Below are positions 17,037 to 25,633 of a stretch of DNA of 28,182 nucleotides, in pieces. Origin of the DNA: Bacteroidales bacterium. Lineage in GTDB: Bacteria > Bacteroidota > Bacteroidia > Bacteroidales > UBA7960. The stretch is from the NCBI GenBank assembly GCA_003554665.1, contig PWGY01000020.1:1-28182 (forward strand), in the 5' to 3' direction. Position 1 is the first letter of the stretch. The number at the start of each line of letters is the position of its first letter. Under the pieces are notes generated by a model, which worked only from the letters and a program-made list of their open reading frames with translations, ran no database searches and was not told where the DNA came from. The translations under genes were made by a program, and so were the position numbers.

Positions 17037-17908
17037 AGCTGTGCCTGGAGGTTATCAAGGTGGTTTTTAATCTTGCGAAGTATGTAAGCGTCCGACAATT
17101 CATTCTGTAACCGCATCAGCACCTCCGGGTCAGATATATTGGAAAGGGCCCGTTTGCGTACATCAAAGTCATCATCGCTGATGATCACTTTTTTGAGCAC
17201 CTCCACATCATGGATCCGGGTCACCGCCTGGCCGCGCACATAATAATCGGCATCATTCAGTGCAATATCCACAATCACCTCCGGGTCGGTGATTTGCTGC
17301 ACAGCCAGGGCCCGCACATAATAATCGCTGTCTTTTCGGGCAATACGGGCCAATACCTCCTGGTCGGTGATTTTTTTCAGGGCATCAGAACGAACATAAA
17401 AATCGCTGTTGCAGCAGGCAATATCCGCCAGCATATCCTGGTCGGTGATTCCCCTGACCACGGCTGACTTGATATCCCTGTCAGTCAGCCCCTCCAGCAA
17501 ACTGGCCAGCACATCGTTGTTCCTGATGTTGCTGAGGGCGTCCTTGCAAATGTAATAATCGAACTGGCAGCTCAGCACGATGTCGGCAAGTACCTGCGGG
17601 TCTTTGATTTTCTTTACGGCAGCCAGGCGAACATAATAATCAGGATCGGAATTGGCAATTTGCTTCAGGGCCTCCTGGTCGGAGATCCTTTCCACGGCAG
17701 ACTGCCTGACAAGTTCATTGGAATCGGAAGAGGCTACTTTCAGGAGTATTTCCTCGTCTTCAACCTCGCGCAGCGCCTGCAGTCTGATGCTATGACGGGG
17801 AGCATCAAACAGGCGCCCCATCAGTCCATCATCTGACGATCCTTGTTTCCCGGAAGCATCCCCCGACTGGTTGTTCATGATGTTGTTTTTAACGGGCATT
17901 GTGGTCAT
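17033..17908 (-). CDS. Protein of nine 26-residue HEAT/LRV-like repeats
   Basis: This 291-residue protein has a polar head (1-42), nine tandem repeats (43-277) and a short basic tail. Eight repeats are exactly 26 residues and the third is 27. The pattern is xxA[LV]xxIxDxEVLxxIAxxDxDYYVR: small residue at position 3, hydrophobics at 4, 7, 12, 13 and 16, acids at 9, 20 and 22, Arg at 26. It resembles the leucine-rich-variant (LRV) and short HEAT families, which form right-handed solenoids that bind proteins. The Cys-rich 4Fe-4S head of the Azotobacter LRV protein is absent. No signal peptide or membrane helix is seen, so it should be cytosolic. Function is unknown; the ATGA coupling to lplA suggests a partner role in lipoylation, which is inference. 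ATGs at residues 4 and 11 are alternative starts. Confidence 0.88.
   Translation of the reverse strand: MTTMPVKNNIMNNQSGDASGKQGSSDDGLMGRLFDAPRHSIRLQALREVEDEEILLKVASSDSNELVRQSAVERISDQEALKQIANSDPDYYVRLAAVKKIKDPQVLADIVLSCQFDYYICKDALSNIRNNDVLASLLEGLTDRDIKSAVVRGITDQDMLADIACCNSDFYVRSDALKKITDQEVLARIARKDSDYYVRALAVQQITDPEVIVDIALNDADYYVRGQAVTRIHDVEVLKKVIISDDDFDVRKRALSNISDPEVLMRLQNELSDAYILRKIKNHLDNLQAQL
17078..17782 (-). repeat. Tandem coding repeat, nine units of about 78 bp
   Basis: This is the DNA counterpart of the nine 26-residue protein repeats. The plus strand shows recurring forms of CCTGGTCGGTGATTT (around 17280, 17360 and 17440) at multiples of 78 bases. Units 5 to 8 are most alike and units 3, 4 and 9 most diverged, so the array is old and not freshly amplified. 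Confidence 0.85.
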
Positions 17909-17927
17909 TAGTACAAGGCCTCTATGA

Positions 17928-17935
17928 CAAATTTA
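17928..17935 (-). promoter_or_regulatory. Bacteroidota -7 box (TAAATTTG) for repeat protein-lplA
   Basis: The minus strand reads TAAATTTG, an exact TAnnTTTG match, 19 bases before the ATG at 17908. It is one half of a symmetric divergent promoter region shared with valS. Confidence 0.55.
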
Positions 17936-17937
17936 GC

Positions 17938-17967
17938 AAAAAGCGGCAAATGCCACATGCGCTTTTT
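17938..17967. repeat. Inverted repeat between the divergent promoters
   Basis: AAAAAGCG (17938-17945) and CGCTTTTT (17960-17967) are perfect 8-bp inverted arms with a 14-base spacer that itself begins the near-palindrome GGCAAATGCC. The centre coincides, within a base, with the midpoint of the two -7 boxes, so the whole region is close to mirror-symmetric. Confidence 0.6.
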
Positions 17968-17970
17968 TTA

Positions 17971-17978
17971 TAACTTTG
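17971..17978 (+). promoter_or_regulatory. Bacteroidota -7 box (TAACTTTG) for valS
   Basis: TAACTTTG matches TAnnTTTG exactly, 39 bases upstream of the valS ATG at 18018. It supports placing the start at 18018, because an in-frame TTG at 17976 would lie inside the promoter box. Confidence 0.55.
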
Positions 17979-18017
17979 TCAGGTTTTTTTATAACACTTC
18001 CAGCATTCAGAAATATT

Positions 18018-20651
18018 ATGGACAGCATCCCAAAGCATTATTCCCCGGAAAAAACAGAAGAAAAATGGTATAAAGAGTGGATCGACAAAGGCTATTTTCA
18101 CTCCGAACCTGACGACCGGGAGCCCTATTCCATGGTTATTCCGCCACCAAATGTCACAGGGGTGCTGCATATGGGGCACATGCTTAACAACACGATTCAG
18201 GATGTACTGGTGAGGCGTGCCAGAATGCAGGGATACAATACCTGCTGGCTTCCCGGCACCGATCATGCCTCCATTGCCACCGAAGCCAAAGTGGTCAATA
18301 AATTGAAAGAGGAGGGAGTCAACAAAAAAGACCTGAGTCGTGAAGACTTCCTGCGTCATGCCTGGGAGTGGAAAGAAAAACATGGTGGCATTATCCTGGA
18401 ACAATTAAAGAAACTTGGTGCCTCCTGCGACTGGCAACGCACCAGGTTTACCATGGACAAAGAACTATCGGACTCCGTAATACGCACCTTTATTGACCTT
18501 TATGAAAAAGGCCAGATTTACCGGGGTGTAAGAATGGTCAACTGGGATCCCCGGGCACTGACCGCCTTGTCGGACGAAGAAGTGGTTCACAGGGAAGTAC
18601 AGTCGAAGTTTTATTATGTTCGCTATCAGATAGCCGGCAGCGATGAATATGTGACCATTGCCACCACACGTCCCGAAACCATACTTGGCGATACCGCCAT
18701 TTGCATCCACCCTGAGGATGAACGCTATAAGCACCTGCTGGACAAAAAGGTCATTGTACCCCTTGTGAACCGACATGTTCCGTTTATTGTTGACGAATAT
18801 GTTGACCGGGAGTTCGGAACAGGAGCACTGAAGGTAACTCCTGCCCACGACATCAACGACTACAACCTGGGAATCAAACACAACCTGCCGTCGATCGACA
18901 TTTTCAACGACGATGGCACCCTCAGCGAAGCAGCGGAACTGTTTATCGGCGAAGATCGTTTTGCTGCAAGGGAAAAAGTGACCCTGGAGCTGGAAAAAAA
19001 GGGCCACCTGGCAAAGGTGGAGGAGATCACCAACAGCATCGGTTACTCCGAACGAACCGATGAGGTGATCGAACCCAAACTGTCATTGCAGTGGTTTCTG
19101 AGAATGGAAGAACTGGCTAAACCTGCCCTGGATGTAGTAATGGAAGATACCATACAATTCCATCCACCAAAATTCAAGAACATCTACAAGCATTGGATGG
19201 AAAATGTACGTGACTGGTGCATCAGCCGGCAGTTGTGGTGGGGTCATCGCATTCCGGCATATTATCTGCCCGACGGCAACTTCGTGGTAGCTGAAAACAG
19301 AGCAGAAGCCCTTCTGATGGCAAGGGAGAAATACGATAAAAACCTGAAGGCCGATGATCTGCGCCAGGACGAAGACGTACTCGATACCTGGTTTTCTTCC
19401 TGGTTGTGGCCCATTTCGGTATTTAACGGCATCAACCGGCCCGATAACGAGGAGATCCGCTATTATTACCCCACCAACGACCTGGTGACTGCCCCGGAAA
19501 TCCTGTTTTTCTGGGTGGCGCGTATGATTATGGCCGGACTGGAGTTCCGCAATGAGATCCCATTTAAGAACGTTTACCTGCACGGCATTGTCCGTGACAA
19601 GCAGGGGCGTAAAATGTCCAAGTCGCTGGGGAATTCCCCCGACCCCCTTGGACTGATCGAAAACTACGGAGCCGATGGTGTCCGTGTGGGAATGCTTTTC
19701 AGCTCACCGGCCGGAAACGACCTGCTTTTTGATGAAAATCTTTGTGAACAGGGGCGCAATTTCTGCAACAAGATCTGGAATGCATTCCGACTGACCCAGG
19801 GCTGGAAGGTTTCTGACAACATCACACAGACTGAAGCCGCATCCTCTGCGATCCGGTGGTTCGGCGCCAACCTCAGTCAAACACTGGAAACCCTTGATGA
19901 TCAGTTTTCCCGGTTCCGGATTGCCGATGCACTGATGACGGTGTACAAACTGATCTGGGATGATTTTTGTTCGTGGTACCTTGAGATGGTCAAACCCGCT
20001 TATCAGCAACCCATTGACAAAGCCACCTACCAGGCAACCATCGGATTTGTAAATCAACTGATGCGCATCCTTCATCCTTTTATGCCGTTTATCTCCGAAG
20101 AGATCTTCCAGCGGATCAGGGATGCAAAAGAGGCTGAAAGCATTACCATCGCCCCGGTCCCTGAGCCGGGAACTCCGGACCGGAGCCTCATTGCCCGCTT
20201 TGAATTTGCCAGGCAGGTGATCATAGCCATCCGCAATATGCGGCAGGAAAAGAACCTGTCACCGAAAAAAGAAATTGATCTTTTCATCAAAAAGAATAAC
20301 AACCAGCAACCCGACACCACATTCGATGATGTGGTAAAGAAACTTTGCAACATTTCCCACCTTGATTACGTAACAGAAAAACCGGAGGGCTGTATATCGA
20401 TCATCATTGAGTCAACTGAACTTCATATCCCCATCGATCAGGAAGTGAACCTGGAGGAAGAGATCAAAAACCTGCAAGAGGAGCTCAAATACCAGGAAGG
20501 CTTTCTCAGGTCCACGGAAAAGAAGCTCTCCAACGAAAAGTTTGTCAACAATGCCCCGGAAAAGGTGGTGGCCATGGAGAAAAAGAAGAAGGCAGACGCT
20601 TTGTCGCGGATTGATGTGATCAAAAGACAACTGGAGAGCCTCAATGGCTAA
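18018..20651 (+). CDS. valS: Valyl-tRNA synthetase
   Basis: The 877-residue class Ia enzyme charges tRNA-Val. The HIGH motif is HMGH at residues 51-54, within [15 protein letters not shown], and KMSKS is at 532-536. The editing domain lies between them ([20 protein letters not shown] is its threonine-rich entrance), and [13 protein letters not shown] is typical of ValRS. The anticodon domain contains [27 protein letters not shown]. The C-terminus (about 805-877) is the charged coiled-coil arm that contacts the tRNA elbow. Length is normal. The ATG at 18018 was chosen; the frame extends upstream only through a TTG that overlaps the promoter. Its stop overlaps that of the convergent peptidase gene. 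Confidence 0.98.
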   Translation: MDSIPKHYSPEKTEEKWYKEWIDKGYFHSEPDDREPYSMVIPPPNVTGVLHMGHMLNNTIQDVLVRRARMQGYNTCWLPGTDHASIATEAKVVNKLKEEGVNKKDLSREDFLRHAWEWKEKHGGIILEQLKKLGASCDWQRTRFTMDKELSDSVIRTFIDLYEKGQIYRGVRMVNWDPRALTALSDEEVVHREVQSKFYYVRYQIAGSDEYVTIATTRPETILGDTAICIHPEDERYKHLLDKKVIVPLVNRHVPFIVDEYVDREFGTGALKVTPAHDINDYNLGIKHNLPSIDIFNDDGTLSEAAELFIGEDRFAAREKVTLELEKKGHLAKVEEITNSIGYSERTDEVIEPKLSLQWFLRMEELAKPALDVVMEDTIQFHPPKFKNIYKHWMENVRDWCISRQLWWGHRIPAYYLPDGNFVVAENRAEALLMAREKYDKNLKADDLRQDEDVLDTWFSSWLWPISVFNGINRPDNEEIRYYYPTNDLVTAPEILFFWVARMIMAGLEFRNEIPFKNVYLHGIVRDKQGRKMSKSLGNSPDPLGLIENYGADGVRVGMLFSSPAGNDLLFDENLCEQGRNFCNKIWNAFRLTQGWKVSDNITQTEAASSAIRWFGANLSQTLETLDDQFSRFRIADALMTVYKLIWDDFCSWYLEMVKPAYQQPIDKATYQATIGFVNQLMRILHPFMPFISEEIFQRIRDAKEAESITIAPVPEPGTPDRSLIARFEFARQVIIAIRNMRQEKNLSPKKEIDLFIKKNNNQQPDTTFDDVVKKLCNISHLDYVTEKPEGCISIIIESTELHIPIDQEVNLEEEIKNLQEELKYQEGFLRSTEKKLSNEKFVNNAPEKVVAMEKKKKADALSRIDVIKRQLESLNG

Positions 20652-22615
20652 AAACCCGGGGGATTCATGACCCGCTTTACCCTGCGATACCCCTCACCCA
20701 CTTCCACGATAATAAAATATACCCCGGGGCGGGCGCCGGCAAAGGCTTCTGCAAGTGAGAAACGGTGATCGCCCGGTGGCTTTTCCCCATTAAATATATA
20801 ACCCGCAAACCGCCCATTCATGTCGTGCACCTTTATGGTAAGCACTTCTTTATTATCCAGCCCAAGCAACAGTTCTGAGCCAACCCGGAGGGGGTTGGGG
20901 TACACAGTAACCCGGCTCAGTAATTCCCCGGGCCCTGACACCCCTACCGGATCGCTTTCCCGGAAAACAGCCCTCACCTCCATTCCTGCTGAAACGGAGA
21001 GGGTCAGCTGCTCCCCGGTATATTCACCCCCTTCTGTTTCCCATTTTACAAACTCCCAGGATTCAGCGGGTTCGGCATAAAAAAAGGCATTGGAACCCTC
21101 GGTAAAAAGCTGTTGGCCCTGGTGGGGAAGAACCCGGCCATCCCCTTCCGCTTTTACATTCACCGACACCGGAGAAGATCCTGCACCTTCACCCATGGCC
21201 ACATTCAGGCGGGTCTGTTCATGGTTTTTTACATCCACCCCCTCAACCTGCAGGGCAGGGTGATCGGGATTGTCAAATTGCAGGTCATAAACACCGGCAT
21301 ACAGTGGACGGTGAAAATTACCATGAGGCAAAAGCACCTGCATCGCGGTGGAAGTGGAATCATGGCCGGGAATATAAAAGGTTGCCTCCATGGGTTCTCC
21401 GGTCTCATTGTCATATACAAGCCCATGTATGCCAAAAGTTACCTGGCGGATATAGTTAAGCAGTGAACGATAATGGTATTCCCAAAAATCTGGCAGCAAC
21501 TCAGGTTCCGGCATTTTCCGGTCACTCATTTCCAGGGTAAACTCCCGGCAGTTGCGGTAATAATTGAAATAATCCTGCCGGCTGCCGTAAACCACGTACC
21601 AGTCCCCACCATGTGTTACTCCGTTGCCCATTCCGGTCATATACCCGTCAGGGCTATACCTGTGAACAGTATCCACATATTCTTGCATCGTGAGCTCCCA
21701 CCAGTCATGGTCCGGATGCTTGCGCTGAGAAGACCTCCAGCTGTCATAGGGGAAGTTGACCAACTCAATGCCAGTGTGCATATTGGCAGACATTACAAAT
21801 GGGATGGTGTCTGTAAAGTTTATCATGGCGGTGGTTTCCGGCTGCTGCTCTGACGATGGATCCCTTACCGGGTTGGGGTAATTCCGGTTCAGATCAACCC
21901 AGTTGGAATTTCCACGGCTGGCCCCCTGGATGGTTGAATTATCATCACGGTAGGTGCCGTCCGGGTTCTCATGGGGGCATATCCAGATATCCACATTGTC
22001 AATCAGCCAGGTCACTTCGGGATCACTGCCATAGTTTTCAAGCAGGTAATGAATCAGACGCAGACTGACTATGAATCCCACGGGTTCATCCCCATGCATG
22101 GTGGAGGTATACATGAACTGTGGCACCGGCCGCCGGTTGCCGGGGTCGGGTGATATGCCGGCGAAGAGGATCTCCCGACCCATCACTGTTTCACCGATAG
22201 ATTCGATACGTACCAGGTCTGGGTACTCTTCCTCAAAGCGGTACATCAGATCCACATATGCCTCATAAGTAGGATAAAAATCCCAGTTTTCCGACAGATC
22301 TTTGCCGCGAAGGGCTTTCACTCCCTTCATGTTGAGGTCAAAGTCTGCTTTTCCGGGTGCAGGCAATAGCTGGTAAGGAATACCGGCTGCAAGAAAGGCA
22401 TCGAATCCCCGACTGTCTGCATAGGCATATACGGAATCTGCATCAATGCGATCTATCGAAATCCGGTGAGCGATTTGCTCAAACAGGTGATGTTCAGGTT
22501 TCGGGAAGGAAAAAAAAACCTCTCCCCTACGTTCAAAAACATCTGATTGCCAACTTACGGAAACAAACAGCACCAAGATGATTGAACCATAGAACCGGGG
22601 TCTTTTCATACCCAT
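20648..22615 (-). CDS. Secreted M14 zinc carboxypeptidase with T9SS sorting domain
   Basis: The 655-residue product has five parts: a signal peptide (1-22), a short pro-like region, the M14 peptidase domain (about 112-392), a carboxypeptidase-regulatory/transthyretin-like beta domain (395-475), an InlB B-repeat-like domain (483-553, ending EVRAVF) and a C-terminal T9SS type A sorting domain (568-655: [28 protein letters not shown]). Zinc ligands fit His174 and Glu177 (MHGDE) and His280 (NMHTG). Arg244 (LNRNYPNP) would bind the substrate carboxylate and Glu362 (FTLEMSD) is the general base, so the enzyme looks active. It should be secreted by the T9SS and anchored at or released from the surface to trim peptides. 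It is 21 bases after dapA in the same direction. ATGs at 22615 and 22609 are both possible starts. Confidence 0.93.
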   Translation of the reverse strand: MGMKRPRFYGSIILVLFVSVSWQSDVFERRGEVFFSFPKPEHHLFEQIAHRISIDRIDADSVYAYADSRGFDAFLAAGIPYQLLPAPGKADFDLNMKGVKALRGKDLSENWDFYPTYEAYVDLMYRFEEEYPDLVRIESIGETVMGREILFAGISPDPGNRRPVPQFMYTSTMHGDEPVGFIVSLRLIHYLLENYGSDPEVTWLIDNVDIWICPHENPDGTYRDDNSTIQGASRGNSNWVDLNRNYPNPVRDPSSEQQPETTAMINFTDTIPFVMSANMHTGIELVNFPYDSWRSSQRKHPDHDWWELTMQEYVDTVHRYSPDGYMTGMGNGVTHGGDWYVVYGSRQDYFNYYRNCREFTLEMSDRKMPEPELLPDFWEYHYRSLLNYIRQVTFGIHGLVYDNETGEPMEATFYIPGHDSTSTAMQVLLPHGNFHRPLYAGVYDLQFDNPDHPALQVEGVDVKNHEQTRLNVAMGEGAGSSPVSVNVKAEGDGRVLPHQGQQLFTEGSNAFFYAEPAESWEFVKWETEGGEYTGEQLTLSVSAGMEVRAVFRESDPVGVSGPGELLSRVTVYPNPLRVGSELLLGLDNKEVLTIKVHDMNGRFAGYIFNGEKPPGDHRFSLAEAFAGARPGVYFIIVEVGEGYRRVKRVMNPPGF

Positions 22616-22636
22616 TGAGCATTTTTCGAATAGCGG

Positions 22637-23539
22637 CTATAAATCCTGGACCTGAACCTCACCCAATTGCTCCAGCATTTCAGACATTTGCATATTAAGG
22701 CTCCGGTTTATCTTTACCAGTGGAAGGCGAACCACATTTTTACACAGGCCTTTAATTCCGAGCAAAGCTTTAATGCCTGACGGGCTTCCATCCTCGTAAA
22801 TGGCCTGCACCAGGGGAAGCAGCTTGTTGTGTATTTCCCTGGCTTCGGCAAAACGGTTATCGAGGCAAAGGCGAACCATTTTGCCAAATTCGCCGGGAAA
22901 AGCATTGGCAAAAACAGAAATGACCCCATCACCCCCCAGGGCCATAAAAGGCAGGGTCAGCTCATCATTGCCTGAAATGACAAGGAAGTCATCCGGTTTA
23001 TCACGAATGATCCTTGCACATTGCTCCAGATCCTTGGATGCCTCTTTAACGGCGACTACATTGGGCACCTCTTCGGCAATACGGAGGGTGGTATCCGAAT
23101 CAATGTTGGAGGCGGTGCGTCCGGGAACATTGTAGATGATAACAGGAACGGGGCAAACCGCTCCGACCTCCCTGTAATGATAGAGAATTCCCTTGGGCTG
23201 CGGCTTATTGTAATAAGGGCTTACAGATAACACAGCATCGATCCCCTCAAAGGATGTTTTCCCAATGGTATCAGTTATTGCACGGGTACTGCTGCCTCCG
23301 ATACCAACAACCACAGGCACGCGTTTGTCTACCATCTCTACTGCAAAGTTGATCACGGCATTTCGTTCATCGGCATTGAGGGTTACCGATTCTCCTGTTG
23401 TACCCAGGAAAACGATGTAATCCACCCCATGCTCTATCTGGTATTCGATCAGGGCCTCAAAAGACCTGAAATCAATGTTTCCTTCCTTGTGAAAAGGGGT
23501 AACAATGGCAGTGCCTGTTCCCCTGAACTTTTTAAGCAT
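22637..23539 (-). CDS. dapA: 4-hydroxy-tetrahydrodipicolinate synthase
   Basis: The 300-residue TIM-barrel aldolase condenses pyruvate with aspartate semialdehyde, the first step of the DAP/lysine branch that also feeds peptidoglycan. The Schiff-base lysine is Lys165 in VAVKEAS. Tyr136 and Arg141 (IIYNVPGRT), Tyr110 and Thr47/Thr48 (LGTTGES) complete the active site as in E. coli DapA. Length is normal. The closely related N-acetylneuraminate lyases lack this full set, so DapA is favoured. The start overlaps the end of the DUF6913-like gene by 8 bases (ATGCTTAA). Confidence 0.96.
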   Translation of the reverse strand: MLKKFRGTGTAIVTPFHKEGNIDFRSFEALIEYQIEHGVDYIVFLGTTGESVTLNADERNAVINFAVEMVDKRVPVVVGIGGSSTRAITDTIGKTSFEGIDAVLSVSPYYNKPQPKGILYHYREVGAVCPVPVIIYNVPGRTASNIDSDTTLRIAEEVPNVVAVKEASKDLEQCARIIRDKPDDFLVISGNDELTLPFMALGGDGVISVFANAFPGEFGKMVRLCLDNRFAEAREIHNKLLPLVQAIYEDGSPSGIKALLGIKGLCKNVVRLPLVKINRSLNMQMSEMLEQLGEVQVQDL

Positions 23540-24092
23540 CTGTATGTTTGGTTTTTATGATTTTTAAATAATGGATGATGTGGCGGGCCAGTTCAGCCGC
23601 CGGGCAATCCTCCTCCACCTGCATGATCAGGTCAAACACATCATTGGTATCGGGATTTGCAGCCCCTGTTTTGAAGTGTGCCCCTGACCGGGCCGCCATG
23701 AACTTCATCGGGTGAGCATGTTGCGATGAAAGATCGATCAGGATATCGTATTCCTTATCCGAAAACTCCTTCAGAAAATCCCGCCTCGGTTTGAGCAACC
23801 ACGAAAAATCCTTCCTGCAACAAAGCCGGGTATGTTCAGGAACAGATACCTCCTCCGGAAGAGCAGCTGCATTGACAAACCCCAGAGCACTGATTTCCTT
23901 CCCGTCATCCTTCAATTGCTTGATCAGGGTGGCAGCGGTGCGCGGGTCTTCTTCCCTTTCGAACCCGAAAAGCAGTCCTATTTTAGCGGCTGAGCCATAA
24001 TCAACCACCCTTCGCTGCCTTTTGACCGACTTCAGCAAACGACGCAACAGAAACTGCCGGAGACTACGCTTGATCCTTTGAATAATGTTCAC
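23532..24092 (-). CDS. DUF6913-like protein upstream of dapA
   Basis: The 186-residue cytosolic protein has a very basic N-terminal helix (IKRSLRQFLLRRLLKSVKRQRR) followed by an alpha/beta domain with KIGLLFGFE, EISALGFVNA, DILIDLSSQHAHPMKFMAARSGAHFKTGA. I recognise this as a protein found beside dapA in Bacteroidota, from memory matching DUF6913; its function is not known. The basic head could contact RNA, DNA or the membrane. The 8-base overlap with dapA implies coupled translation. Confidence 0.75.
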   Translation of the reverse strand: MNIIQRIKRSLRQFLLRRLLKSVKRQRRVVDYGSAAKIGLLFGFEREEDPRTAATLIKQLKDDGKEISALGFVNAAALPEEVSVPEHTRLCCRKDFSWLLKPRRDFLKEFSDKEYDILIDLSSQHAHPMKFMAARSGAHFKTGAANPDTNDVFDLIMQVEEDCPAAELARHIIHYLKIIKTKHTDA

Positions 24093-24119
24093 GAAACAGA
24101 AAATTTCCCCCTGTATAAT

Positions 24120-24632
24120 TTATTTCTTTTCCCAGGCCTGAAGAATCTCACCGATATAGAAACGATGATAATCTTTTGCAGGATAAACCTTTTCGATGTC
24201 AAATACCTGGAAAAACTCAGGCTTGATGTCGTCAAAATAGATCTTGCGGCATTCCAGAACCAGACGCGCTTCCTCAAAAGCCACCGAGCCTGAGGGAGTC
24301 TGAACCGCAGTGAGCCCGTCAATATTCATTTTATTCAAATCCCTGCCGGATGTGGTTCCACAAAGGTTAAGCAACTCTTTCTGTGCTTCGGGGAAGAAAG
24401 ACAGTGAAAAATATGGCTCCTTTTCCAGGAAACCAAAAGTATGTCTTTGCGGCCGTACAAAAGTAATGGCAACCGGCTTGCGCCATAGTACTCCGGCACA
24501 ACCCCAGCTGGCAGTCATCATATTATAGTTGTCCGGCTTTCCTGAAGTCACCAGCATCCACTCCTTACCGATCAGTTTGAATACATTGTCCTGAATATCC
24601 TCAGTATGAATCTTTTTGAAAAGTTGCTCCAT
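24120..24632 (-). CDS. Flavin reductase family protein
   Basis: The 170-residue product has the split-barrel flavin-reductase fold: an N-terminal WMLVTSG strand, NMMTASWGCAGVLWRKPVAITFVRPQRHTF (the FMN-binding region after the 'MTASW' motif), and the EPYFSLSFFPEAQKELLNLCGTTSGRD segment. Members reduce FMN/FAD or hold FMN as a redox cofactor. Its partner is not evident; the rest of the transcript is DUF6913, dapA and M14 peptidase. It is the first gene of this run, and the operator-like element at 24653-24684 sits just in front of it. Confidence 0.88.
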   Translation of the reverse strand: MEQLFKKIHTEDIQDNVFKLIGKEWMLVTSGKPDNYNMMTASWGCAGVLWRKPVAITFVRPQRHTFGFLEKEPYFSLSFFPEAQKELLNLCGTTSGRDLNKMNIDGLTAVQTPSGSVAFEEARLVLECRKIYFDDIKPEFFQVFDIEKVYPAKDYHRFYIGEILQAWEKK

Positions 24633-24652
24633 CTCTCAGTTTTTCTGCAGTT

Positions 24653-24684
24653 AAAATTGTGCACAATTTACTAAAAATTGTGCA
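24653..24684. promoter_or_regulatory. Three-half-site operator-like element before flavin reductase
   Basis: A perfect 16-bp palindrome, AAATTGTGCACAATTT (24654-24669), is followed by a further copy of its half-site. AAAATTGTGCA occurs at 24653-24663 and again at 24674-24684, 21 bases apart, which is two helical turns. The same bases can fold into a 9-bp stem with a 5-base loop (24661-24683). It lies 21 bases upstream of the flavin-reductase ATG and 22 bases downstream of the preceding stop. No T-run adjoins the stem, so a DNA-binding site is preferred over a terminator. The minus strand also holds TAAATTG, a near match to a -7 box, inside it. Confidence 0.55.
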
Positions 24685-24705
24685 GACAGAGCACCATTTC
24701 AGCCA

Positions 24706-25449
24706 TTACTGTGTGATGGAATAAACAAATTCAGCCAATGCGACCATATCCTGATCCACCTCAAAATCGATGTTATTTCTCCGGACAAACCGCCGGATTT
24801 CACTGCGATGATCAGCGAAATGCCTGAGAAGCAAACTCCTGGTTCTGGCGTTCACCGGTACCCCATTTTTCAGAATATGGTATTGCGACTGCCGGTTCAG
24901 GGTCACCTCAATCCTGTTTGCGGCAGGATTATGCACAAGAATGGTCGGATTTACCCGGCCTCCTGCGCCGGCACCATCAAAATTCATCACCACCTCAACA
25001 GAAGAGGAGTGTACATTACTTCCATACGGACCCTCAACCAATACCTTCGGAGAAACATCTATGGCAAACTTCCTGAGCAGCAGGGGTTCTGACTCCACCA
25101 CTTCAAAAAACCCGTGGTCAGGGAGATAGGTAAAGGTCTGGTCCCCGATCCGTATTGAATCAATCTCATGGGGCCTGTCCAGCAGGCGAAACCCTCTTCT
25201 GCTGTCCTCGTAATAAAAAATATCAAAAAACAGGTTGTAATTCAGGGAATGACTGACCTGCCGGTTATTATAATAAACGGTGGCCTCCGCTGATTCTGCA
25301 AACAGATCCTGAATCTCCTGCGAAGCATTGCTCTCCACTATAATACGGCGTTCGTCGCTGCGAAATGACTCCTGCTGAGCATTTAACAAACCGGCAGAAA
25401 ACAAAAGCAACAGGATCAGCATTAGGCATCTTGGTTTTGATCTTTTCAT
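24706..25449 (-). CDS. Secreted protein of unknown function
   Basis: The 247-residue product has a clear signal peptide (basic start, then LMLILLLLFSAGLLNAQQ, cut near residue 25). There is no lipobox, no membrane helix in the mature part and no T9SS tail. The mature protein is rich in beta-type segments and polar residues (e.g. EATVYYNNRQVSHSLNYNLFFDIFYYED), with a glycine-rich turn (NFDGAGAGGR) and a helical C-terminus (LLLRHFADHRSEIRRFVRRNNIDFEVDQDMVALAEFVYSI). That last part, a short helix bundle ending in a 'N-x-I-D-F-x-x-x-x-D' pattern, recurs in Bacteroidota exported proteins. I do not recognise a family. It is likely periplasmic. Confidence 0.8.
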   Translation of the reverse strand: MKRSKPRCLMLILLLLFSAGLLNAQQESFRSDERRIIVESNASQEIQDLFAESAEATVYYNNRQVSHSLNYNLFFDIFYYEDSRRGFRLLDRPHEIDSIRIGDQTFTYLPDHGFFEVVESEPLLLRKFAIDVSPKVLVEGPYGSNVHSSSVEVVMNFDGAGAGGRVNPTILVHNPAANRIEVTLNRQSQYHILKNGVPVNARTRSLLLRHFADHRSEIRRFVRRNNIDFEVDQDMVALAEFVYSITQ

Positions 25450-25602
25450 GGTTTTGGAAATTAATTGGATACTGGTCAGATCAGGCTATTCTGGCCATAC
25501 ATCTTTTACTCGGGTTTAAATATAGAAAAAAACCGGTTATTACCCAATAAAAATATTTTTTTATGACTTACCATTGCGGGCAGGCGATCTGAGGCAATTA
25601 TG

Positions 25603-25610
25603 TATATTTG
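25603..25610 (+). promoter_or_regulatory. Bacteroidota -7 box (TATATTTG) for PhnP-like gene
   Basis: TATATTTG is an exact TAnnTTTG match 23 bases before the ATG at 25634. It also argues against the longer reading that starts at 25574, since the promoter would then lie within the coding region. Confidence 0.55.
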
Positions 25611-25633
25611 CCTGCATATCAATTGTGTTCGCC

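Noticed and set aside
17078..17782. The 78-bp periodic repeat as a CRISPR or satellite array
   Set aside because: The repeats are in frame, diverged and encode a continuous protein solenoid; there are no spacers.
17976..18017. N-terminal extension of valS from a TTG
   Set aside because: The TTG overlaps the TAACTTTG box, and the family normally starts near the ATG at 18018.
18465..19583. Long minus-strand ORFs of 180 and 166 codons inside valS
   Set aside because: Antisense shadows of a clear valyl-tRNA synthetase; no promoter and no domain.
24661..24683. The stem-loop as an intrinsic terminator of the 24706-25449 gene
   Set aside because: There is no adjoining T-run, and the 16-bp palindrome with an extra half-site at 21 bp fits a binding site better, though a dual role is not excluded.
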